A DNA stretch of 64,000 bases from Gymnopus androsaceus JB14 (lineage: Eukaryota; Basidiomycota; Agaricomycetes; Agaricales; Omphalotaceae), in contig ML769465.1 in NCBI GenBank assembly GCA_009733575.1, positions 168,078 to 232,077 on the forward strand, in the 5' to 3' direction. Position numbers and translations under genes: made by a program. Of this stretch, positions 55,451 through 64,000 are shown piece by piece. The stretch's first letter is position 1, and every line of letters begins with the position of its first letter. Below the pieces are notes generated by a model. It saw only the letters and a program-made list of their open reading frames with translations. It did no database searches and was not told the origin of the DNA.

Positions 55451-58350
55451 ATGAACCTCTTAAGCCTCATGTGCTGTAATTTCTACATCAATTCTGGAAG
55501 AGATACAATTCCTGAAAATACAACAGTATGTTTCAATTTGCATGAGCCTATATTTCACTTATTATAAATATTCAGACTGATGATCTAGATCAAGCTGCAG
55601 CGCAGCTGGCACAGTCTTTTGAGCAGTCAGGAGATAAATCTCAAATTGCACTTGCAATACAACTCTGGGAAAAAGTGCTGGAACTCATACCTGATGATCA
55701 TGTCAGCAGACCTCGTATGCTGAATAACCTTAGCAATGGTTATCGGTTACGATTCCTCCATTTGGGTGAACTTGATGACATTGAAACTGCCATTGTGACC
55801 ATTAGGCAGGCAGTGGAACTCACACTTGATGATCATCCCCAGAAGCCTGACATGCTTAATAACCTTGGCGCTGCTTATGTGGCAAAATTTGATCATTTGG
55901 GTCAACTTAGTGACATTGACACTGCCATTGTGGCCTTGAGTCAGGCAATGGAAATCACTGATGGTCATGCTGGCAGGTCAAACAACCTTGGCTCTGCATA
56001 CTTTGCACGGTTTCTCCATCTGGGAGAACTTAATGACCTAGAGAGTGCCATTTTAGCCTTCAAGCAGGCAGTTGAACTTACACCCAATGATCATCCTAGC
56101 AAACCTGCAAGGTTGAATAATATTGGTACTGCTCATGTGTTACGATTTGAGAGTCTGGGGAATCATTGTGACATAGAAAGTGCCATAGTCACATTAAAGC
56201 AGGCAGTTGAAATCACACCTGATGGTCATTTTAGCAAGCCCTGGAGTTTGATGAGCCTTGGACGGGCTTATCAGTGCCGATTTGACCATCTGGAGAAGCA
56301 AGAAGCTGATATTGAAAGTGCTATTATAGCATTGAAGCATGCTGTTGAACTCACACCTGACAGTCATCCATTAAAGCCTGGCAGGTTAAATAATCTTTCA
56401 AGTGCTTATGAGTCAAAATCCAGTTGTCTAGGTGGACTTGATGACATAGAGAGCAGCATATTGACTTTGGAGCAGGCAATTGCTCTTTCACCTGAAGATC
56501 ATGCTCAGAATGCTGGCATGTTGACCAACCTGGGCAATGTTTATCAGTCAAAATTCTCTCACTCTCAGAATATTGCTGATTTGGATTCTGCTTTATTATC
56601 TTTTCAAAAGGCTAGTTTTCAGTCAACTGGTAAACCTTTTTTCCAGCTACAAGCTGCTGTATATTGGTCCACACTATGTTCAACACCTTCTATGGCTCTG
56701 AAAGCATATACAAGATTTTTTGAATTGATCCCTCGAGTTGTCTGGCTTGGACAAACTATCGGTCACCGTTACAAGGAGGTGGCCCGCATAGGTAATACTA
56801 TTGGTACAGCAGTTGCTACTGCCATATCTGTGGGTGATCTTCCACTGGCTATTGAGTGGCTGGAAGAAGGTCGCAGTATTATCTGGGGACAGATCCATCA
56901 ATTGCGCTCACCATTCACTCATCTCTATGACCAGCATCCTGAAATTGCAAAGCAGTTGCAGACGGTTGCTCAGGCTCTAGATCATGCAGGAACATTGCCT
57001 AACCAAGACATCTTTGGGAGCATGGATAAAAGCAAGGGTGCTGGTCTTGAAAAGGAGGCACAGAGTCACCGAGAGCTGGCCAGGAAGTATGAGAATCTCA
57101 TCAGACAGATCCAAAGTCTCCCTGGCTTTAGTAGCTTTCTAAAGGCAAAGCCATTTTCTGAACTTGCTAGTGCTGCAGCAAATGGTCATGTAGTCATTCT
57201 GAATGTGCATGTTACTTGCTGTGATGCATTGGTTCTCTGCCCCTCTGGAGATATCATACATGTTCCTCTTCCAAACTTTTCAAAGGATCAAGCACGGAAG
57301 TTACAGGAAAAGCTGATTTCCTCACTCCAAAAAAATAATGTTCGCATTGAGCATGATGATGATGAAGCTAAACGGCTGAAAACAAAAAATCAAGGAGCTA
57401 ACAATGACCATCTTGCTTCAATTCTAGCTTCTTTATGGACAAATGTTGTACAACCAATCTGGTCAAACATTGAAGCTAAGGTAAGATTTTTCAGTCTAAT
57501 GCTTGGAATTCTTTCACAGATTTTATTGTCTTTGCTACAGTTACCTGAAAAATCTCAAGATAATATTCCTAGAATCACATGGTGTGCATCAGGACCTTTT
57601 TCCTTTCTTCCACTCCATGCAGCAGGAATTTATACTGGCCCCATTGACAAGTATATCAATATCTCTGATTTTGTGGTTTCCTCATACACCACAACTTTGA
57701 GAGCTCTCATAGATGCTACTCAAAAACAAAGATCAGTCAGAGTACCCAGTGTTCTAATTGTTTCACAACCTGCCACACCTGGATATCCAAACCTTCCTGG
57801 AACTTTAGAAGAAGCAAAGGTCATTGAAAAGTATACAGGCTCAGCCAAGCATCTCATGCATGATGAAGCAACCACAGAGGCTGTAATACAAGATATGGAT
57901 ACCCATGACATTGTTCACTTTGCTTGCCATGGAATTCAGGATTTTCAGGATCCCCTTGACAGTGCTTTTGTACTTTATGACCAGAAACTGAAGTTGAAGA
58001 CATTGATGAGCTTGTCTCTCAAAAATGCACAACTTGCATTTCTTTCTGCATGTGAAACAGCCACTGGTGATGAGAAATTGCCAGAAGAAGCAGTACATCT
58101 TGCAGCCAGTATGCTTGCAATAGGTTATCCCAGTGTTGTTGCCACATTGTGGTCTATTGGCGACAAGGAAGCTCCTTATGTTGCTGATAAATTCTATGAA
58201 AAAATTTTGGTGAATTGTGTCAGTTCTAGAGAAAGGAAACAAAGTTTGAGCTCAGCATATGCACTCCATGAAGCTACAAAGAGTCTTCGAGAGGAAGTTG
58301 GTGTAGTGAATTTCATTAAATGGGTACCATTCATTCATTTTGGGGCTTAG
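55451..58350 (+). CDS. TPR-CHAT protein (caspase-like protease domain with TPR array)
   Basis: ATG 55451, 25-codon exon 1 (MNLLSLMCCNFYINSGRDTI...), a 50-bp intron 55526-55575 (GTATGT...TTCAG), then a long exon; TAG 58348-58350. A 60-bp stretch at 57481-57540 (GTAAGA...CTACAG) is an in-frame intron; removing it joins NIEAK to LPEKSQDN and gives about 929 aa. Residues about 40-370 hold some seven TPR-like repeats of ~43 residues (LNNLGSAYFARFLHLGELND; DIESAIVTLKQAVELTPD types), a protein-binding array. A linker of ~270 aa follows. The C-terminal CHAT domain (from about 670) has CASGPFSFLPLHAAG, the His motif VHFACHG (His790) and the Cys motif LSACETATGDEKL (Cys831), then ASMLAIGYPSVVATLWSI. 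Both catalytic residues are kept. CHAT proteases are separase/caspase relatives; in bacteria TPR-CHAT works in defence. The fungal role is unproven. Sole visible cargo of the transposon. Confidence 0.93.
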
Positions 58351-58360
58351 TAGTCATCTA

Positions 58361-59844
58361 GATTTGAAACAGCTTCATGCCTCTTGCTAGTCCTTCGAAT
58401 CTCAAACTTTATTTATAATCTGAGCATCCAGTAGATCCTGTGTGCCTTTCTTTCTTCTAATTTTTTTCTTGCATTGCAATTGATTTGGTTCTCAAGCTGG
58501 GCTGACCTAGCACTTGCTTTCATAATTATCTGATCATTCCGTATTTATATTTCGATGTGTTTGATTTTAAAATGTATGTGCGTGATGGGTGAGATCAATG
58601 AGCAAGATTCTGAAGAATGATTGCGATCGGTGATTCAGCATGAAGTGTATGTACCAACAAAATCCCAGCAGGTTCCCAGTCCATTTGTTGAGATGCACAC
58701 TGGAAAGTAACAAAAGTCTGCTTTGTAGATTGTTAGGTGGATAATAAATCAATCAGTTCACATTTTGATAAGACCAAAAGTCAGATCAAACCAGTAGTTT
58801 TCAGCCAGGCTAAAACTCTGGCTGACAAGGGGTGATCAGCGGATAATTCTACTGAACAGCCCCCTTGCTGGCAACAACCCTTCCAAAAAAAAAATTTTTT
58901 GCAACAGCTAGTTTGGCGACCCCATCACACTTTTGTCACACATGTTTGAATGTGATTTTTTTCAATTCTTTTGTGTGTGATTTTTGAAAAAAAAAGTCAT
59001 GCCTCACCTTACTTAAGTTGTAACACAAACTGCTCAGATTCCCAAATAGGGCTGGTGGCAGTATCTGAAATATAAAGACTCCAGACTTTGAGCAATGCTT
59101 AAGGCTGAATTAAACTCAGATTTAGCAGTAAGGATCTGCACCATAACTGTATAATATGGGTATATGGTACAGGTCATATGGGTAGCTGTAACCATCCTGT
59201 AAGACACCCAAAAGTATCTGTATACAGTATGGCTTCTATACAGCTCCTCAGGTATTGAGCAGCAGATGGTTTTGACTACCCTAGTGAGCTCAATTTGGCA
59301 CAAAATGGCTGTAAAATAATTGATTACCTCAGTGGCCTGGACAACATGTCATATACAGCTCTTACAGGTGCCATAAGTTGTCCTGTATACTGTCCTGTAA
59401 GGCCTCAAAAAGGACCCATAAGTGCCTGTAATTTATACAGCTGTAACCATATACGGTTACGGTGCGGATCCCTATTTAGCAGCTCAAATATTAAAATATC
59501 CCCAATGTTACCCATTGCATATTGGTATCTAAATCTAAGATATTTAATATCATCAGCCATAAATTGTCATATCTGTATGACTAAATATGACAGATAGTAA
59601 GCTGCAAGTTGTAACTACAGAAAGGACCTTAGATTGTTGCATGACTAACTATGAAAATGCACTGTAATGCTGTACTTTACAGTTACAGTGCAGATCCCTA
59701 AAGGCTGCAATAATTGGAATACTGCACCAAGAGCAAATCTCTGACATTCACAAAAAATTGAGTTGAGGCAAAGTTATATGTTGTGACCTCAACTGGGTTG
59801 TTAAATAAGACTTGAGCCAAGGGGGTTGTTCAGTAGAATTATCC
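58361..59844 (-). repeat. Right terminal inverted repeat (1484 bp)
   Basis: Reverse complement of 53080-54563. The outer 1004 bp (58841-59844) are again bounded by GGATAATTCTACTGA-type ends on both sides. The 3' end of the TPR-CHAT mRNA must lie in this repeat, because the stop codon is only 10 bp before it. Confidence 0.9.
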
Positions 59845-59853
59845 ATGTCCTCA
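59845..59853. repeat. Right 9-bp target-site duplication
   Basis: ATGTCCTCA directly after the element end; identical to 53071-53079. Confidence 0.9.
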
Positions 59854-60141
59854 TTGCTCTATAATATACAAGCCCGTAGGGACCGTCAATATAACCAAGG
59901 TTTCCACAATCAGTTCAAGAAATGTTGTGGAGTGTTAGAGGGGTTTACACGCCATATGCAGTGGAGTGAGATCAATCATTTGAAAGGAAAATTGGACCAG
60001 GTGTAAATGCATCCAAAAAAGCTCTGGACTCTCGATGTCTGCGTTCTTACAAGACTTCGGAGACTTGATAACTTGCCAATTTAATATAAGTATTGCGGGT
60101 TGGAAAGTTGAAGCCTTTGTCGACAACTTCAATCTGTCAAC

Positions 60142-62090
60142 ATGGCTTCAACCACAATACCTACTGCAACAGCAATCCCTTCACTCAACAGCACTCTTGG
60201 CACACTCTTCATAGGCTCTAGTTTCGCCACAGTGTTAGACTATTTCTGTTTTCTTTTTCTCTGGTTTGTTGACATCTCTCACAGGTTATATGGTGTTACC
60301 TGAGTACAAATGTTCTTGTATCTCACTTCCCGTCATTCACAATTTGATACTTGGGCAATGACAGGCTTTGTCCTGGTTTTATTGTGGGCATTGATTCCTC
60401 AGTAATTTATTGCATTGCTGAAGTGTTCCTAGTGTGTGTTGTTCATATATTATTTTGATAAAGGTCACTTGAGTTACCAATGACTCTAGGCCTTGGATAC
60501 AGTACATCAATGTATTTACACCGCTGGGATATATAAATTTCTCATTACCAATTTTCTCAACCCTATTGCGTTACCTATGGAGGTCCAAACAGTGGCTCAA
60601 AGTAAGTGCCACTTTTTCGTGCCATACTATTATACAATTGACTTGCTGATGTAAAGGTTCCAAGCTACTATGGTGAGCGATCATTGCAGTGGCAGCAATT
60701 CACGTTGCAACTGACTTAAACTGTGATCCAGGATGGGGTTCTTGCTGGCAGTGTATGTGAATCAGTATTGGAGCCAACTATCTGATCAAATGGTTTTTTT
60801 ATTTCTCAAGCTTCCAACTATCTTTCTTGTCCAACTGTTAGTGATGCACATTTTTCTATTAAGCATACTAGTACTGAAAATACTGATTAAATGTTCAGGT
60901 TCTTTTGTTTTCGCCTGTGGATAATCAGTGCTACAGCATACAGAAAACCCATTCGAATCGCATTGGTTGCTCTTGCTGTAAGTATACATTGTTCTTGCAT
61001 ATTTTGATTGTTTACTGATCGGAGATACTTAGCTTGCATTGTCTATTCTCAACTGTGGCAAGTAGCTAAGTCTTTGCTCTGTGGGATATACATACTTATA
61101 CTCTAGCTATACCAGGGTCAGGAGCTGGTAGGTTGCATTCTTAATATACTATAATCTCTCTCAGTGGGAAGCAATACAGCAGTTGCAATTCAGGCATATC
61201 AAAATCGCGGTGTTGCATTCAACCCAGGTTCAAAATTTGGAGTGAGAATCTTCTTGGCTTCATAATTAGTGACTCATGCAGTTTATTCAAGCTGGCATGG
61301 AAATTGTCAACTGCAAGCGGGATGGCTTTTGATACAATTCTTACTATAGCTCTTAGTGAGTGTTTTGAGCAATCCCCGATCAAATCCTTAATGATTCAAA
61401 TGCATAGCGTCAAGCCTGTACCGATCTCGTTCAGGGATCAAAAAGTTAGTCCATGTAATTGGTCCACCTTCAAATTTGTGAATCAGCTTTTGTGTGAAGG
61501 TCCAATCATGTTATCAATTTGATCATTATTGCGATTGTAAACACAAATTTGATTACAACGTAAGTAAGCAGTGCTTATATCGCTTTGTACTCACATCTTG
61601 CACAGACTCTTATCTCTTGCCCAGTTAATTACTGTGAGGCCTTTCATTAGCGGCAAAAAAAATTGCAAAAAAAATTTGACATCTTCGAATCCTAGTTTCT
61701 GGTCCTGCCATCTGCAGAATACTATGGTGCAATTACACTTGTTCTCCCCAAGTCATACATGAACTGCTTCCTTGCCATGTCAGTACAGACCCCATCATTA
61801 GTAACTAAGATTACTCATCTAATTCTTTAATCAGGTTAAATTATCGAGATTATCTCCAAAAGAAGCTGGATGACAATACCGCCACTAACTTGGTGACCCT
61901 GGAATCAATGAATACTCGTCTAAGATGCAGTCATTCAGTAAGGGGTCTGTTTTCATGCGATTCTTTCATTAATTGTACATCAGACCTCAAGTGCATACTG
62001 AAAAAAAATCTGCAATGTCTGTTTGAAGGCATGAGGCACAAAGTTCTCCAACATAGCTGGTCAATTAAAGAATCTACTGTACTATTATGA
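60142..62090 (+). pseudogene. DUF6534-family membrane protein, decayed
   Basis: Start ATG 60142 with MASTTIPTATAIPSLNSTLG, a typical DUF6534 N-terminus, then TLFIGSSFATV. A GTTAGA intron joins LYGVT, followed by an in-frame TGA (60301-60303) where the family has Cys or Thr, then VQMFLYLTSRHSQFDTWAMT. Later exons are recognisable: LDTVHQCIYTAGIYKFLITN (60493-60555), FFCFRLWIISATAYRKPIRI (60900-60965), YMNCFLAM then LNYRDYLQKKLDDNTATNLV (61755-61900; family FLAMLN.R.YL). The middle (60650-60880, 61300-61700) is littered with stops. The family has seven predicted helices and unknown function. The premature stop and broken middle indicate a pseudogene; nothing suggests that the transposon inserted 289 bp upstream is responsible. 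Confidence 0.65.
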
Positions 62091-62642
62091 CTCAGGCTGT
62101 CAGTTCAGTCATGCATCTTATTGAAAAAGTGCCGGTCCTAAGTTTCAAGCATTTTCTTTTGATTAATCCAATAATCACATTTGTAAATTGTTCAATATTT
62201 TCAAAATCTGTGAATAGTAAGATACATGTACGAAAGATCCGGCAGGCACAACGTGGTGTGAGGATGGCTTTCCTGCTCCTCCTCCTAAAGAACACTTCAT
62301 ATCTTTTCAAGAGGACAAAACAACCTTTCACTACCTATTACAATGCCCAGCACACAGGGGAGCTTGAGCATGATTGAGGTCAACAGTCAGCAGGGAAAAG
62401 ATCATGACACTTCAAGGGCTGAAGAGAGAAGTCCCTCACTCCCTTGATCAAATTCATAAATGAAACAGGTTGCTTTCAACATATATTTGGAGCACCATGA
62501 CCAATAGGCAAGGAAGATGATGAAGAGGGAGATGGATGATTGGGAGCCTGGGGACAATCTGATCACAAAACACACCTTACTCAGTCTTGCTCTAGGCTTT
62601 ATAGCCAGATGCAAGCCTAATCCACTTTGTTCATTTTACACC

Positions 62643-62997
62643 CATCAGGAAAGATGTTCTGGCCCAGGATGACACCAGGTCACTTAGGCAGCCTAGGCCA
62701 CCTAGGAATAATGCAAAAAAAACTTTGGACACCTCAGGTATCCTAGGCCTCCTGGGCCTCCCAAGCCTCCTAAGCCTCCTAGGAATTCTGAGGGTATCCT
62801 CAGGTTGCCTCAGGTTGCCCCAGGATGCCTCAGGACAGCCCAGGACAGCCCCCAGAATGCCTAGGAGGCTTAGGAGGCTTAGGAGGCCTAGGAAGCCTAG
62901 GATACCTGAGGTGTCCAAAGTTTTTGCATTATTCCCAGGTGGCCTAGGCTGCCTAAGTGACCTGGGTCATCCTGGGCCCAGACCATTTTTCCTGATG
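62643..62997. mobile_element. MITE A copy, uninterrupted
   Basis: 355 bp from CATCAGGAAAGATG to CATTTTTCCTGATG, flanked by CC on both sides. It carries the AGGCCTCC palindromic interior and the empty target GCAGCCTAGGCC for MITE B. Confidence 0.8.
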
Positions 62998-63622
62998 CCA
63001 GGCTTCACTGCCTGGTGCACTACTCATAATAATGTGACTTCGTCACTCTGGCAGGCTCCTTAGCTTTTGTAGAAGTCCCCTTTTTCAACACTCACATACT
63101 CCTGCCCAGTACATACAATACATATTGTTGTAGTATACTGCCTATCATATCCCTCAGGACAGAGTGCAATAAACAAGGATGCAAAAAGAAAAATAAAATA
63201 AAATAAAATACAAAAGCAAATCCTGACGATTATTTCTTTCTATCATGTTCCGGGCTTACTTTACTATTAAGTTTGCTCGTTGGGAAATTTGAGAAGTCGT
63301 ATCTCCCTACCCTAGAACTCGATTTCGGCTACAGGTCTTATAGCTGCTCGTGTTGAACTTGGTCGATAGAATAAATGGAGCGCGTATCGCGCATCGGCAG
63401 TGTTGGTTCGTAGATTACCCTATTAGGACTAGAATCATCTTCAGTGGCGTCAGAGCCCAGAATTATCGACCGTTCCGTTCGGCAACGGACTGATTCGCTC
63501 TCAAACTTTCCCGGTAACCACATAGAGGGCGGTGAGTAATTCACGACTATAAATGTGGACCTTATTATTTCACAACACCCACGCCCTCTCCCTTGCATCT
63601 ATCTATCTTGATCTCATCTATC

Positions 63623-64000
63623 ATGCTCTTCCCAGAGAGTTTTGAAAAAGTATTCGTAGCTCTTACTACAAAAACTCAACCTGGATCCCCTCCTCCTGCC
63701 AAAATTTTCGCCTTGAAGCACTCTCCATCTTTACCATCTGAAGCAGGGCCTCGGAAAGTATTACTCTTGCTCCATGGTTTTCCTCAGAATCACACGTCGT
63801 ACTATGAAATTGTGAAAGAGCTTTCAAAGGCTGGGATGCTGGAGCACTGGGATGTAGTGATTCCAGATTTACCCGGGTGAGCAATTCAGATATCGTCTTA
63901 TGTTACCGTTAACCACGGCCGGTCTCCATAGATATGGACGTTCCACCAAAATTCCCTCAGTCGATGGATCTCATTACGAGCATTCTAAACGTGCCATCGC
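63623..64000 (+). CDS. Alpha/beta hydrolase, copy 4, cut by window end
   Basis: ATG 63623 (MLFPESFEKVFVALTTKTQP). The exon is open through VLLLLHGFPQNHTSYYEIVK to DLPG at 63878, followed by a GTGAGC intron and the start of exon 2 (YGRSTKIPSVDGSHYEHSKR) to 64000. It is nearly identical to copy 1 but without its exon 1 frameshift, so it may be the functional parent. A TATAAAT-like element lies at about 63548-63554 and a pyrimidine-rich leader (CACGCCCTCTCCC) at 63583-63595. The nucleophile region lies beyond the window. Confidence 0.8.

Larger units (their letters stand above)
53080..59844. mobile_element. 6765-bp cargo transposon with long TIRs, carrying TPR-CHAT gene
   Basis: Both ends begin GGATAATTCTACTGA read inward; the terminal inverted repeats are 1484 bp each (53080-54563 and 58361-59844), equal in length. 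I noticed one mismatch (C/T at the CACTTCACGCTG position near 54290). A perfect 9-bp duplication ATGTCCTCA flanks the unit. Long TIRs with a 9-bp duplication are typical of Mutator-like (MULE) elements. The only gene inside is the TPR-CHAT gene, whose stop lies 10 bp before the right TIR. No transposase or helicase frame is visible, so mobility would need an enzyme supplied in trans. Superfamily is an inference; TIRs plus duplication are seen directly. Confidence 0.88.
62525..64000 (-). repeat. Inverted copy of the 41900-43990 region, running off the right edge
   Basis: Reading 64000 down to 62560 gives the same order as reading 41900 up to 43986: hydrolase exon 1, its promoter, the TTTTA microsatellite, MITE A, then CACTTTGTTCATTTTACACC-type flank. 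It continues to the flank GGCTCCCAATCATCCATC, also at 45613-45630. It lacks MITEs B and C. Confidence 0.85.

Noticed and set aside
62725..63063. 112-aa Leu/Pro/Arg-rich open frames on both strands of MITE A
   Set aside because: Produced by palindromic CCTAGG/AGGCCT words; the same frames appear in inverted form at 62631-62918.

Overview
The window is nuclear DNA of a basidiomycete fungus, most likely a mushroom-forming Agaricomycete. Genes carry many short introns of about 45-65 bp with GTATGT/GTAAGT donors. The gene content is typical of that group: DUF6533 and DUF6534 membrane proteins, an F-box family whose N-terminal coiled coil runs into an ILSP.RR.PPE-type motif, a secreted DUF3455 protein, and a TPR-CHAT protein. 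Species cannot be named from the sequence.

Layout. 1-1045: coiled-coil gene running off the left edge (-). 2727-4286: DUF6533 seven-helix-type membrane protein (+). 4571-35480: a segmental-duplication zone. Its basic block is a DUF3455 secreted protein, a non-coding spacer, a MYND-finger gene (-), a phospholipid:diacylglycerol acyltransferase (PDAT) gene (-), and an unrecognised gene 'X' (+) sharing a 109-bp divergent promoter with PDAT. It is present about three times, with F-box copies at the joints. Arms of 2.4 kb carrying DUF3455 lie in inverted orientation at 4571-6933 and 15726-18095. Block 1 looks intact. Blocks 2 and 3 carry many 1-base indels, and they share one PDAT nonsense change, so real decay and probable assembly noise are mixed.

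35840-40200 holds an F-box remnant, a MICOS subunit MIC12-like gene (-), and a hypothetical multi-exon gene. 41139-49107 has three tandem copies of an alpha/beta hydrolase of the fluoroacetate-dehalogenase/epoxide-hydrolase type. A fourth copy at 63623 runs off the right edge in inverted orientation. LSm4 (+) lies at 49492-50148. Between the hydrolase copies are nested non-autonomous DNA transposons; two insertions can be checked against an empty site in the inverted copy near 62.5 kb.

The most striking object is at 53080-59844: a 6765-bp element with near-identical 1484-bp terminal inverted repeats and a perfect 9-bp target-site duplication (ATGTCCTCA). Its only visible cargo is an intact ~929-aa TPR-CHAT (caspase-like protease fold) gene with both catalytic residues and a TATA box. 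No transposase is visible, so the element looks like a non-autonomous, Mutator-like cargo transposon moving a putative immunity or cell-death protease. To its right lies a DUF6534 membrane-protein pseudogene (60142-62090).
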